Source of the DNA: Saccharicrinis sp. UBA6048 | GTDB taxonomy: Bacteria > Bacteroidota > Bacteroidia > Bacteroidales > Marinilabiliaceae | NCBI GenBank assembly: GCA_002429115.1 | Contig: DIYS01000022.1 | Coordinates: 1-17,345 of the forward strand | Length of the DNA stretch: 17,345 nt | Direction of reading: 5' to 3' | Shown here: piece after piece, positions 6,601 to 15,430 of the stretch | Numbering within the stretch: the first letter of the stretch is position 1 | Layout of the letters: each line of letters starts with the position of its first letter | Made by a program: the position numbers and the translations under genes | Notes under the pieces: model-generated | Told to the model about the DNA's origin: nothing | What the model saw: the letters and a program-made list of their open reading frames with translations, nothing else | Databases searched by the model: none

Positions 6601-9600
6601 CCAATTGGGTTTGCCCGTTATGTATTCAGAGTTAATGGTACTTCAGTACAAGATGGAGCAAGCAATACATTTTCATACTCAGCATTTGCTAATAATGACA
6701 TCGTTCAGGTAACGGCATATACTGATCTGACACCTGGTGCATGTTTTGGTACATCAAGCGATATTACTGTTCAGGTTAATACTCGTCCAACACCTGTGAT
6801 CAATGGTGATAAAACAGTGTGTGTTAATGCAACTAAACCATATAGTGCTGATGTATCAGGTCTTGGAAAAGGAAACTATACTTGGGCAATACAAGGTGGC
6901 ACACTTTCTCCAACCAGTGCTCTTGACGAAGAATCGATAGAAGTTGTTTGGGATCAGCCTGCACCGCATTCTATCTCTCTTAATTATGTTAATGCTGCTG
7001 GGTGTTCGGCTGTCAATCCAATGCTTGAAGCAATTACAGTTAATACCGTAACAGCAGGACTTACAGCAGATAAAACAGATATATGTAGCGATGAAGATGT
7101 GACTTTTACTGCCACAGGCGGAGCTACCTATGTATTTATCATTGATGGCATAGATCAGCCAATTGGTGCTGATCCTACAAGTGGCACATTTGTTGCCTCC
7201 GGTTTAACTAACGGTCAGGTAGTTAGTGTAAGAGCCATTGATGCAATCGGTTGTAATGATACCCACGCCGGAATTACAATTAATGTCAATACAAAACCAA
7301 CACCGACGATTACCTCTGGTCCGGCTACAGTGTGTGAAGGTACAACTGCAACCTATGAAACTCAAGGAGGATTTATTAATTATGTTTGGACTGTATCCGC
7401 AGGTGGAACGATTAATGGGCCAAATAATCTAAGTACCGTGAATGTTGATTGGAAGACCGCAGGTGCACAGTCAATTAAAGTACAATACGAAAGTGTTAGT
7501 GGTGGTTGTGTTGGTGATGAATTTAACTTACCGGTGACAGTTAACGCTATTCCTACGGGTACAAGCCTTAATGCTTCACCTAGCCAAAATGTTATAAAAG
7601 GCACTGATATTTCACTTACTGCATCAGGTGGTGTCGAATATGCTTTCTTTAAAAGAAATGGTGGAAGTACTGAACTTCAGGGCAGAGGTGTTAGTAATAC
7701 ATTATTGGTAAGTACCGAAGCACCTGGTGCAAATCCGGTATTAGTGCATGGTGATACCATTAGAACATATATTTATAATGCTGCCGGCTGTAGTGTGTAT
7801 GAAGAAATTATCGTTGGTGTATACGATGGAATTAATCCGTTTAATGTGATAGCCTCAGAGCCTGGACACTGCTTTGGTGAAAGCATTACATCTATCAGCT
7901 TATCAGGATTTCAGGCTGGAATTACGTACGAACTTTTCCGTATTGGTACACCAGACGCTTCTTTAGGTAAAATATTGGCCACAGCAGGCATTGGTACTGT
8001 TAAATGGGATAATATTAAGGGCGCCAACCCGGCTGCTCAATTCAAAGTAGTTGCTTACTATAACGGAACACCTCCAACTCCGGCTGTGGATATGAGCAAT
8101 ACTGTGTTGGTTGAAGAATATGTTCAGTTAATAAATACACACAAGGTATCACCAAGCGTAGATCAGAAATGTGGGGATGTGATTAATGTATCGCTTGATA
8201 ATTCTGATGCCGGTGTTGATTATCAATTGCTTAATGGTTCAACTGTGGTGGCTACAGAAAAAAGTACTGGTGGTGTACTAACCTTTAGTAATGTAACACT
8301 TAGTGTTGGTACATATACTGTTAAGGCCACTAAAGATAATGGTGGTATTGTTTGTACAGCTCTTATGAGTGGTTCATTTAATGTTACGGGTGATCCATCG
8401 GTTATTACTTATAATATAGAAGGAACAAAAGAGGGTAAATTCTGTGACGATGGAAGTGATGCTGTAGCAATTACTCTGTCAGGCTCGCAAAATACCTACA
8501 CTTATGAATTACTATTTAATAATGCGTCACTGCCAACACCGGTAACTAGAACAAGTACCGCTGATGGAGAAGTACTAAACTTTGGTACATATACTGATGA
8601 AGGTGATTATTCAGTTATACTTAAACATGCGGGTTGTACCTATTATATGGATACAGTGGTGACTGTAGAGCGTGTGGCGATGCCAGGTATATTTAATATA
8701 GGTCTAGTAGGTGGTGGACATTATTGTGCCAATGATGCCGACGGTGTAGAGTTAACGATCAGTATCAGTGAACCATCTATTTCCTATCAACTATTGTTGG
8801 ATGGCAATCCGGTGAAAGGAGCAGTTATAACAGGTGGTGTTACAACATTTGGTAAACACACTGCTGAAGGAACATATTCAGTAGTAGCAACGACAGGTGT
8901 GCCATCGATTTGTAACAGAAATTCTGGCAATAGTGTCGATGTAAAAAAAGACGCATTACCAATCAAGCAAACTGTATTATTTGATGGAGACTTCTGTCAG
9001 GGACAACCTACATTCTTACATATTGATAAATCAGAAGTTGGGGTAGAATATTACTGGTATAACACTGATGATAATAGCCAACAGGTAACTCCTATACCTG
9101 GAACTGGTGGAAAATTAGATTTTAGGATAATTGCAAGTGGTCATTATGATATTCGGGCGCGCAACATTAATGGTGCTAATTGCGTTGAAGTAATGAATGA
9201 TGCACCTATTGAGATAAAAGAGAAACCTCTACCTGACAATACACTTAATGTTATAATTAGCACTCAAGGAACAGGGTGTACAGCTGGAGATGTTGTTACA
9301 ATTCAAGGATCAGAGGATAAAGTCACCTATACCTTAGTTAAGAAAGTTGGATCAGATTATCATAAAGTTAATGATCCGGCATATACCATAACCAGTACAG
9401 GTGGAGATTTAAATTTTCCCGCGATTGTAGATCAGGCTTTCAGTTATACAGCATTAGCTGAATTGGATGGGTGTACTACTTATTTGTTAGATGATGCGCT
9501 CGTGGATGTACCAGATGCAATTGCTCGTCAGACTTTAACATCAACTCTGGCTGAAAAATGTAATGGTGAACCTGAAAAACCAACTTTCTCATTATTGGGT

Positions 9601-11730
9601 TCAGAGACTGGAGTTACATATCAATTATGGCATGTAAAAGGGTCAGGAACAGATTCAAAAGTTGGTGCACCGGTTAGTGGAACTACTGGGAGTCCTTTGA
9701 TATTAGGCGAATCTGATAAGGAAGGAACATATTATGTAAAAGCTACTTCAGTATCGTGTACAGCAGGTGTTGAAATGGATAACCGTGTGCCATTTAATAT
9801 TAATGATTTACCAATAGCCTTTAATATGACCGGATCGGGTAAATATTGTGACCCTGTCGTTGGAGCAACTATTGGATTGGATAATACTCAGGATGGCGTT
9901 AAGTATCAATTACAATACTACACGGGGGGAGTTTTGGAAAATATTGGTGATCCAATAACGGCTGGGCCAACAACTGGAGCAATTGTATTTAAAAATTCTG
10001 ATGGTTCAAACTTTATTGAAAAACCAGAGACAGGTTTCTATAGAGTAGTAGCAATATCGCCTAAAACTTGTACATCAAGTATGAAAGGTAATGTGCAAGT
10101 GCAGCAAGTAGCATCAGTTGTGAACTTTAATGTTGTAGGAACTTCACCATTTATTTATTGTGCCAATGGAGGTACTGGTGTTGAAATCGTTCTAGAGGAT
10201 CAGGAAGATGGAACTATCTATGAATTAGTAAAAATAGAGGATGATCTTACTGAAACACATATTAATACTCAAACCGGTGGAGTAAGTGGACAATTGACAA
10301 TGGGGACCAATATTCTTGCAGGTACTTATGCAATCTATGGATACTATCCTGGTAGTGGTGATGTTTGTAAGTTTAAACTTAATAATGGAGATAATATTAT
10401 AGTACTATCTGATCCGGCAAAACCGGTTGCTGATAACACTGAACCAAAATACTGTTTCGGTGGTGATGGTGCTGTTATAACAGTGAATACTACTCAGGTT
10501 GGTATAGACTATTACATTGTAAACAATGCTACATCAGAGCGTGAAGATTGGTTAACAGGAACTGGCAACTCAGAATCATTTAGTAATAAAGTATCTAAAG
10601 GATCTTACTATATTATGGCTAAATCATTCGCAAGTGGTTGTGAGGATAGAAGTCTTGATATTACTGTTAGTGAATATGATGAAATAGAAATATTTAAAAT
10701 TACCGTTGGACAACCAAATTCTAATGCAGGTATGAATGTAATTGATGCAGGCTCACGTGGTAATGGTAATATTAATGTGGATTCTATTGGTCTTGCTCCA
10801 GTGTCGACGACAACAGTATTATATACCTTATATAAAGATGATATCGCTTATCCAGGATATTCACAGTTTGGTACCGGTAACAGTTTTGTATTTGACGATG
10901 CTATTTCAGATGCTGGTATATATACTATTAAGGCTATGGAAAATGGCTGTGAAGTAACGATGGATGGTGAAGTACAATTGTTTGAGAAAAAACTGGAAGC
11001 CATTAATGATACTATTTCGATTGCAATGGGTTATAACACAGCCGATACGTCGGTATGGTTTAATGATAGTTATGTGGCTTCAATAGACATTAATACAGGC
11101 AATGATAAGAACATCTATTATAGGTTGTTAAATTGTGATGAGACCTATGATCCAACAGAATTGGAAAAATGGGAATCAGACAAAGTACAGGAAACGAAAT
11201 ATACAAAGTATAAAAAAGGCGATGAGTACCTGGAATTGAATAAGATTGATATTAATGCGGAAGGTAAATTAGTTATAACAAAATTGCCAACGTTCTATGG
11301 AATTGATTCAATAGACTACGTCGTTTATAATACGGAATATCTTGAATCAGGTAGAGAAAGTAGAGGCCGAATCTATTTCTTCGCCGGTAATGTAAGTCAA
11401 GGTGATGATGATATACTTATACCGAATGCATTCTCCCCTAATGGTGATGGATTAAATGATGAATTTGTCATTAGTCAATTTAAAGGAGAGCCTATTGAAT
11501 CTACATTAGAAGTATTTAACCGATGGGGTTCTATAGTTTATCGATCAGATGGTAAGAGGTATGGTAAAGACACGCCGTGGTGGGATGGAAAATCGAATGC
11601 CGGAATGGTATCATTGGGTGAAGAATTACCAAGTGGAACTTACTTCTATGTATTTAAAGTGGATGTGAGCGATGATAAAGGAGCGACGGTTTCTAAAGAA
11701 TACTCTGGTTTTATTGAACTTAGAAGATAA
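3655..11730 (+). CDS. Giant multi-repeat surface adhesin with type B T9SS C-terminal domain
   Basis: This is a 2,691-aa exported protein. Residues 1-27 are a signal peptide (basic MKRVKVLK, hydrophobic core, NVVSQ end). Residues about 60-1400 hold PKD/Ig-like domains of 80-90 aa, mostly opening with a C-x-G-type turn (CEGDN, CSGTN, CAGTS) and carrying a second Cys near the end, suggesting one disulfide each. Residues about 1400-2440 hold a second repeat type with core G.(T/D)Y(Q/E)L and ending G.Y.V.A. By eye there are about 25 Cys-led repeats in all. Residues 2445-2585 form a cadherin-like linker domain. Residues 2589-2691 match the gliding-motility-associated C-terminal domain: IPNAFSPNGDG at 2589-2599, then VFNRWG and GTYFYVFK. 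In this family that domain directs T9SS export and needs a PorP/SprF partner, encoded 12 nt downstream. The start could instead be GTG 3640 or ATG 3649; 3655 gives the cleanest signal peptide. The ligand is unknown; adhesion or gliding is inferred. Confidence 0.92.
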   Translation: MKRVKVLKSLSATLVLLLLCNLNVVSQDRKVLKFLRETSSSGSTLKGSTSLKGAMATIASLDAEYCSEDGKIVISAPANAMADSINWRIVGWDGSTPVEYTTTWGQRLGNGNSATYELDLDNVPSNYYNTDPDPDAGGAQKIYVEYQYFRNLLALGAAVVDYTSVYLKPTEFTLSGGASICDGITTDLILSDSEENITYYLLDNGIDTGTSLPGDGGALVFTVTSTGKYTVVARNTLHNICETDMSGEIDVVVNPVPVVTIDFQAPAPVNICAGDEVVLEVGGSGAEEFTFYLNSVDPANILQGPGASNEYRSSALNNGDEVIVVGVDTDFPTGCSASASITLNINPLPVATPTFDQVCNGGTLQLHTNPTSGSGTYTTFAWTGPDTYSANTSDPQRLTVDKALHDGNYTVVVTDDIGCVSVPASVNVVIDELPTPTINGDATVTTTEYCEGDNIVLTGGGGPTGSTYTWTVPGGGTVVGQTLTINNSVSGTDDGVYTLELDNGTCTNTLTHNVVIRSNPNVTLDSDPASAVFCSGTNVLFTAGGADEYAFYLGSIAPANELQARSAVNTYNTSALNHGDIVIVQGFDTSNAPVTDCSATAQITVTVYELPVVTPTFDATCDGDDLNLHANPTLGAGGYTFSWTHPTNGFTSADQDPVIVGADKATYDGVYTVQVTDANTCQGTNIVTVTINNLPTPQINGDAAITTTEVCEGSGFTLTASGGTTYTWNLPGGGTFNGAVYTVVASDQATHQGLYTVTVNDGTCDNTLDHNVVVNTLPTPTAGNNGPLCVGNQLELTGGPAAMASYSWTGPNSYTSTTQSPIVSATVSTAMAGTYTLEVSDGKCTNTVTTVVVVNDVASSISVSAPAPGVTTVCAGTSVTFNGSGASGSGNYTYEFRRVRGGSDNIVQAAGASTTYVATGADAPQDGDQFYVVVNDVTTTCSDSSTPITINVISNPVPTLTITNNGGSSIICDGEQLDFSAAPIGFARYVFRVNGTSVQDGASNTFSYSAFANNDIVQVTAYTDLTPGACFGTSSDITVQVNTRPTPVINGDKTVCVNATKPYSADVSGLGKGNYTWAIQGGTLSPTSALDEESIEVVWDQPAPHSISLNYVNAAGCSAVNPMLEAITVNTVTAGLTADKTDICSDEDVTFTATGGATYVFIIDGIDQPIGADPTSGTFVASGLTNGQVVSVRAIDAIGCNDTHAGITINVNTKPTPTITSGPATVCEGTTATYETQGGFINYVWTVSAGGTINGPNNLSTVNVDWKTAGAQSIKVQYESVSGGCVGDEFNLPVTVNAIPTGTSLNASPSQNVIKGTDISLTASGGVEYAFFKRNGGSTELQGRGVSNTLLVSTEAPGANPVLVHGDTIRTYIYNAAGCSVYEEIIVGVYDGINPFNVIASEPGHCFGESITSISLSGFQAGITYELFRIGTPDASLGKILATAGIGTVKWDNIKGANPAAQFKVVAYYNGTPPTPAVDMSNTVLVEEYVQLINTHKVSPSVDQKCGDVINVSLDNSDAGVDYQLLNGSTVVATEKSTGGVLTFSNVTLSVGTYTVKATKDNGGIVCTALMSGSFNVTGDPSVITYNIEGTKEGKFCDDGSDAVAITLSGSQNTYTYELLFNNASLPTPVTRTSTADGEVLNFGTYTDEGDYSVILKHAGCTYYMDTVVTVERVAMPGIFNIGLVGGGHYCANDADGVELTISISEPSISYQLLLDGNPVKGAVITGGVTTFGKHTAEGTYSVVATTGVPSICNRNSGNSVDVKKDALPIKQTVLFDGDFCQGQPTFLHIDKSEVGVEYYWYNTDDNSQQVTPIPGTGGKLDFRIIASGHYDIRARNINGANCVEVMNDAPIEIKEKPLPDNTLNVIISTQGTGCTAGDVVTIQGSEDKVTYTLVKKVGSDYHKVNDPAYTITSTGGDLNFPAIVDQAFSYTALAELDGCTTYLLDDALVDVPDAIARQTLTSTLAEKCNGEPEKPTFSLLGSETGVTYQLWHVKGSGTDSKVGAPVSGTTGSPLILGESDKEGTYYVKATSVSCTAGVEMDNRVPFNINDLPIAFNMTGSGKYCDPVVGATIGLDNTQDGVKYQLQYYTGGVLENIGDPITAGPTTGAIVFKNSDGSNFIEKPETGFYRVVAISPKTCTSSMKGNVQVQQVASVVNFNVVGTSPFIYCANGGTGVEIVLEDQEDGTIYELVKIEDDLTETHINTQTGGVSGQLTMGTNILAGTYAIYGYYPGSGDVCKFKLNNGDNIIVLSDPAKPVADNTEPKYCFGGDGAVITVNTTQVGIDYYIVNNATSEREDWLTGTGNSESFSNKVSKGSYYIMAKSFASGCEDRSLDITVSEYDEIEIFKITVGQPNSNAGMNVIDAGSRGNGNINVDSIGLAPVSTTTVLYTLYKDDIAYPGYSQFGTGNSFVFDDAISDAGIYTIKAMENGCEVTMDGEVQLFEKKLEAINDTISIAMGYNTADTSVWFNDSYVASIDINTGNDKNIYYRLLNCDETYDPTELEKWESDKVQETKYTKYKKGDEYLELNKIDINAEGKLVITKLPTFYGIDSIDYVVYNTEYLESGRESRGRIYFFAGNVSQGDDDILIPNAFSPNGDGLNDEFVISQFKGEPIESTLEVFNRWGSIVYRSDGKRYGKDTPWWDGKSNAGMVSLGEELPSGTYFYVFKVDVSDDKGATVSKEYSGFIELRR
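4414..5976 (+). repeat. Tandem duplication of a three-domain block in the adhesin gene
   Basis: Block 1 (4414-5208, 265 codons) and block 2 (5209-5976, 256 codons) each contain the same three different Ig/PKD-like domains in the same order. Domain A has a YLxSxxPAN...SALN.GD core, domain B opens with TPTFD..C, and domain C opens with INGDA.(V/I)TTTE.CEG and contains TYTW..PGGGT. Corresponding domains are much more alike between blocks than neighbouring domains are within a block, so the duplicated unit was the three-domain block. Type A-like domains recur further downstream in more diverged form. Confidence 0.75.
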
Positions 11731-11742
11731 AAGACAAACGAT

Positions 11743-12675
11743 ATGAGATATTTACTTCCAATATTACTACTGATTGTCTTGCCAATAATGGTTAATGGGC
11801 AGGATCAGGCCCAGTACAATCATTATATAAGTAACCAGGGTGTTCTAAACCCAGCCTATAATGGTACGCGCGATGTGATTAGCGGATTAATCATAAGCCG
11901 TAATCAATGGTTGGGCATGAGTGATGCACCAATGAACCAGGCACTCAATGTACATGGCCCAATAGAGGATACTAACCTGGGAGTAGGTGTGGTATTGGAA
12001 AATGACCGATTGGGTTTCTCTAATAACTTTAACTTTATGGCGGCTGGTTCTTATAAGCTGGAAATGGGTCGACGAAAGTTCCTGGCCTTAGGCCTACAAT
12101 TAGGTGTATCATCAAACGTGTATGATGGAACCAAGGCAATTACACAAGATTATGGTGATCCTGCTTTTGATGGTAAAGAATCTTTAATCGGGTTTAATTT
12201 TGGAGTTGGTGCCTATTATTACGCTGAGAATTATTTCGCAGGATTTTCAATACCTCGTTTTTTCAGACCAAATATAGACGAAGCAAAAAATAATGACGGA
12301 AGTTTTAAGAATACGGTTAGTTTTAAAGACCTTCACTCGTATTGGTATGGTGGCTATGTTTTCGACTGGGGACCAGTGAAAGTAAAGCCAACTGCTTTAA
12401 TTCGAACTGTTGTTGGAGCACCTCTTACCTTTGATGTAACAGCCAATGTGTTATTAAACGAACGCATCTGGTTGGGAGTTGGCTACCGAAGTATTTCTGA
12501 AGCAGTATTTTTAAGTGAGTTTATTATTAACCGACAATGGACTGTTCGCTATTCGTTTGATTATTCGCTGTCAAAACTTGGAAAATACGGACAGTTAGGG
12601 TCACATGAAATTGGCCTGCAGTTTGACTTCTCCTTTAACAGGAGGGCAGGTATGCGATCAATCAGATACTTCTAA
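11743..12675 (+). CDS. PorP/SprF-family T9SS outer-membrane protein
   Basis: The 310-aa protein begins with a signal peptide (residues 1-19, MRYLLPILLLIVLPIMVNG), followed by the family signature Q.QYNHY with NPAYNG near residue 40. The remainder is a series of amphipathic beta strands with Gly and aromatic residues (LGVGVVLEND, FNFGVGAYYY, IWLGVGYRS, WTVRYSFDYSLSKLGKY), typical of an outer-membrane barrel, and it ends with aromatic Phe. Length and motifs fit the PorP/SprF family. PorP of Porphyromonas and SprF of Flavobacterium are known; SprF is needed for surface display of the adhesin SprB, which has a type B sorting domain. It is 12 nt behind the giant adhesin gene, so it is probably its dedicated partner. 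This copy is inferred to be an SprF-type accessory rather than the core PorP, because it neighbours a substrate and not the core secretion genes. Confidence 0.92.
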   Translation: MRYLLPILLLIVLPIMVNGQDQAQYNHYISNQGVLNPAYNGTRDVISGLIISRNQWLGMSDAPMNQALNVHGPIEDTNLGVGVVLENDRLGFSNNFNFMAAGSYKLEMGRRKFLALGLQLGVSSNVYDGTKAITQDYGDPAFDGKESLIGFNFGVGAYYYAENYFAGFSIPRFFRPNIDEAKNNDGSFKNTVSFKDLHSYWYGGYVFDWGPVKVKPTALIRTVVGAPLTFDVTANVLLNERIWLGVGYRSISEAVFLSEFIINRQWTVRYSFDYSLSKLGKYGQLGSHEIGLQFDFSFNRRAGMRSIRYF

Positions 12676-12728
12676 TAAGTATATGATCGATGATTAGTAA
12701 AAGGATTTTGGATTAAATGTTTTAACCG

Positions 12729-14759
12729 ATGAAACCTAGTTCTTTAATATTATTTCTTTTAATAGCTTTTGGAAGCAGTACAACAGTACTGGCTCAGAGG
12801 TCTGAATTAAAGAAAGCCAAGGATTTTTTAGCTAATGAAGAATATTATAAGGCATTAGAATATTATGATTTAGCAAAAGATAAAGGTGCAACCTTCAATG
12901 TGGAAACTCAAATTGAAATTGCACGCTGTTACTACCTCTTAAAGGATATTCAAACAGCTTTTAACAAGTACATTGAATTAGAAGATAACTTATCGGGTAT
13001 TGATGTTGTATACTACGCTTCCTGTTGGCACATGGAAAGTGGTTATGAAACCGCAATAGAGTGGTATACAAAAGCTAAAAAGGAGGGTCAGAATCCGTTG
13101 GATATGAATATCCTGATTAAGGCTTGTGAATGGGCAAGAGATAATAGTGATTACGATCCGAACGTTGTCGTTATTCCTGAAGGTGCATTTATTGGTGATC
13201 AATCCTTTGGTGTTCAATACTATAAAGATGGAGTTGTATTTTCAGGCGATAAGCAAGGAAGAAGTAAGGAGCTCGATCGATTTGGTAAGGGCATATTAAA
13301 CCTGGCATTTGCGAAGATCGTTGATGGAGAGATTGAAGAGACGAGTAAAAATTTCTCTAAGAACCTCGAATCTGATTTTCACGTTGGAGCCACAGCTTTT
13401 ACAAGCGATTTTAAACGCATTTATTATACAAAGGTAGTTCGTATTAAGGGAGGTATCACCCGAATTAAAATTTTCACTTCTGAGTATAATGGCGAAGATT
13501 GGGTCAACGAGCGTGAGTTAGGTATAAATTCAGATGAATTCGATGTGGCTTATCCGGCTTTATCACCTGACGATAAGTATTTATATTACTCGTCGAACAA
13601 GTCTCAAGGCAGTTTTGGAGGTAAGGATCTTTACAGAGCCTTAATTAAATCATCCGGCGATGCTTCAAACGGTGAAAATCTGGGTAAGGACATTAACACC
13701 TTTGGCGATGAAGAATGGCCGTTTATTGATGCAAACGGAGATTTGTTCTTTGCGTCTAATGGCCACCTTGGATTTGGTGGTTTAGATATTTTTAAAGCAC
13801 AAAAAACTGAAAGTGGTTTTGATTTTGTCACCAATATGCTTCAACCAATTAACAGTGGTAAAGACGACTTTGGTTATGTACTAAGTCCCAATGATCCAAC
13901 GCAAGGTTTTCTTTCGTCAAACCGATTAGGAAATGGACGTGATGATGCTGTTTTCTCTCTTGCTCCACCATCGGAGGAGGAAATAGATACCGATGCACCG
14001 CCGATTTTCGGCCTTGAAGAAGAACCGGTTGTTGAAGAAACACCTGTTGATACAGTACCAGATACCCCGGTTATTATACCAACCGTGGATTTATCGATGT
14101 TCCCGACGTCTTTGTCAACCAAACTGACATCTACATACAATGGTATTGCCATTGCAGGCGCCGAAGTGCTTATTCGTGACGCTAATGACGGAACTCTGGT
14201 AGCTTCAGGAGTAACAGGTGATGATGGTCGGGTATCAATTGTAATTCCTGATGAGTATAAAAATGACGAGCAGGAGTTTGAAATTAAGTTTTCCAAAGGT
14301 GATGAGTTTAATCCTAAGCGAATGATCGTAAATATTATGGAGCTTGAGGATATAAATAATAATGGACTTTCATTGACACCAATTTTCAAGGATGATGTTC
14401 TGGATGATATAGGTACAATGATAATTCCTTACGAAGGAAACGAAATTACCAAGGAAGGCCTTGCTGTACTTGATGAGTTAGCAGTGTACTTATTGCAAAA
14501 TCCTAACATTGTTGTCAAATTAAATGGACATACCGAAGCTAAAGGAAATAGATATAACAACTTAAATGTTTCCCAAAGCATCGCGGAAAAGGCTGAACAA
14601 ATTATGATGACGAAAGGTATCAATGGTGATCAAATGATACCAAGAGGATATGGTGAACGCTATCTGAAAAATAAATGTAAGCGTGGCGTATACTGTACCG
14701 ATAGTGAGCATTTGATTAACCGCCGTATCGAAGTAGTTGTTTGGCGTATTATGGAATAG
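12729..14759 (+). CDS. PorE-like OmpA-family protein (TPR, PD40, regulatory-like, OmpA)
   Basis: The 676-aa protein has a signal peptide at residues 1-22 (ending TTVLAQ). TPR-like helices follow at about 24-130. A PD40/WD40-type propeller at about 150-415 shows repeated blades with YPALSPDDKYLYYSSN and GG(K/L)D(L/I)(Y/F)(R/K)A. After an acidic Pro-rich linker (about 418-450) come a carboxypeptidase-regulatory-like domain (about 455-550) and an OmpA C-terminal domain (about 565-676) with NGHTE and NRRIEVVVW. The order and length match PorE of the type IX system, which links the secretion machinery to peptidoglycan. The two residues that bind diaminopimelate in OmpA domains, Asp of GHTD and Arg of LSxxRA, are Glu603 and Ile618 here in a gapless alignment, so peptidoglycan binding may be weakened or altered. 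It lies 53 nt after the SprF-like gene in the same operon. It is a paralogue-type accessory, not proven to be PorE itself. Confidence 0.88.
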   Translation: MKPSSLILFLLIAFGSSTTVLAQRSELKKAKDFLANEEYYKALEYYDLAKDKGATFNVETQIEIARCYYLLKDIQTAFNKYIELEDNLSGIDVVYYASCWHMESGYETAIEWYTKAKKEGQNPLDMNILIKACEWARDNSDYDPNVVVIPEGAFIGDQSFGVQYYKDGVVFSGDKQGRSKELDRFGKGILNLAFAKIVDGEIEETSKNFSKNLESDFHVGATAFTSDFKRIYYTKVVRIKGGITRIKIFTSEYNGEDWVNERELGINSDEFDVAYPALSPDDKYLYYSSNKSQGSFGGKDLYRALIKSSGDASNGENLGKDINTFGDEEWPFIDANGDLFFASNGHLGFGGLDIFKAQKTESGFDFVTNMLQPINSGKDDFGYVLSPNDPTQGFLSSNRLGNGRDDAVFSLAPPSEEEIDTDAPPIFGLEEEPVVEETPVDTVPDTPVIIPTVDLSMFPTSLSTKLTSTYNGIAIAGAEVLIRDANDGTLVASGVTGDDGRVSIVIPDEYKNDEQEFEIKFSKGDEFNPKRMIVNIMELEDINNNGLSLTPIFKDDVLDDIGTMIIPYEGNEITKEGLAVLDELAVYLLQNPNIVVKLNGHTEAKGNRYNNLNVSQSIAEKAEQIMMTKGINGDQMIPRGYGERYLKNKCKRGVYCTDSEHLINRRIEVVVWRIME

Positions 14760-14779
14760 TGTTGATTAATTCTAGAGAA

Positions 14780-15409
14780 ATGAAACTTAGATCTTTTATA
14801 ACATTAGTATTAATTATCGGGGTTGCCGTACTGGCTAAAGCCGATAAGTTAGATGGATTGCGAACCAGTAAGAAGATTATAAGTATGGACGCACCACAGG
14901 CTCCGTATTTCGCTATACAGATTATTGCACTGAAGCAGGCTCCGCAAATGCCTGAATTCTTCCATAATGTAGAAATGGCCCGCGAATACCGATGCAATGA
15001 TGGATATCTTAGATTTTGTGTCGGTGATTTTAATAGCTACGACGAAGCAAAGGCGGCTGTGGCAAGTGTTAAAGCCGATGGCTATGATCAGGCCTTTGTG
15101 GTTGATACACGTAGTTATCAGCTAAATGATTCTGAGTACAATAATGGTTCATCGAGTGATAAAAAGATCGATCCAAATAAAACGTATACCATTCAGTTAA
15201 GTGCATTTCGATTTCCTGTGTATTTAAGCCATTTTAAAGACCTGGATAATGTAATGGAGTTTTACATGAAGGATAAGATATTCCGTTACACAATAGGGCA
15301 ATTTAAAGGCAGTGTAGCAGCCGATGAATTGGCAAAAATCAAAGCGCATGGCTATAAAGATGCACATTTAGTTGAACTGGATAAATATTTACCGTTTAAG
15401 ATTGAGTAA
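14780..15409 (+). CDS. Exported protein with two SPOR-like repeats
   Basis: The 209-aa protein has a signal peptide at residues 1-21 (MKLRSFITLVLIIGVAVLAKA). Two similar units follow, joined by a Ser/Asn/Asp-rich linker. Residues 43-110 contain FAIQIIALKQ, RFCVGDF and GYDQAFVV. Residues 135-200 contain YTIQLSAFRFP, FRYTIGQF and GYKDAHLV. Both fit the SPOR fold pattern (strand YxIQL, strand RxxIGxF, helix, GYxxAxVV). SPOR domains are known to bind denuded glycan strands; a periplasmic peptidoglycan-binding role here is inference. The gene starts 20 nt after the PorE-like gene and is the last of the four-gene set. An in-frame ATG at 14741 would overlap the preceding gene and spoil the signal peptide, so 14780 is preferred. 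No terminator separates it from rnpB. Confidence 0.85.
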   Translation: MKLRSFITLVLIIGVAVLAKADKLDGLRTSKKIISMDAPQAPYFAIQIIALKQAPQMPEFFHNVEMAREYRCNDGYLRFCVGDFNSYDEAKAAVASVKADGYDQAFVVDTRSYQLNDSEYNNGSSSDKKIDPNKTYTIQLSAFRFPVYLSHFKDLDNVMEFYMKDKIFRYTIGQFKGSVAADELAKIKAHGYKDAHLVELDKYLPFKIE

Positions 15410-15424
15410 CTAATCGTATATTTG
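15395..15424 (+). promoter_or_regulatory. rnpB promoter with exact TAnnTTTG element
   Basis: TATATTTG (15417-15424) is a perfect match to the Bacteroidota -7 consensus and lies 6 nt before the predicted first base of rnpB. The -33 position is poor (TTTA at 15395-15398, 18 nt away) and lies inside the last codons of the SPOR-like gene. Confidence 0.65.
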
Positions 15425-15430
15425 CAAACG

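Noticed and set aside
13874..14389. 171-codon open frame on the minus strand inside the PorE-like gene
   Set aside because: It lies opposite well-defined propeller, linker and regulatory-like domains, its translation is a low-complexity Ser-rich sequence, and it has no family resemblance.
14741..14779. Upstream in-frame ATG for the SPOR-like protein
   Set aside because: It would overlap the end of the PorE-like gene and put 13 residues before a clean signal peptide that starts at 14780.
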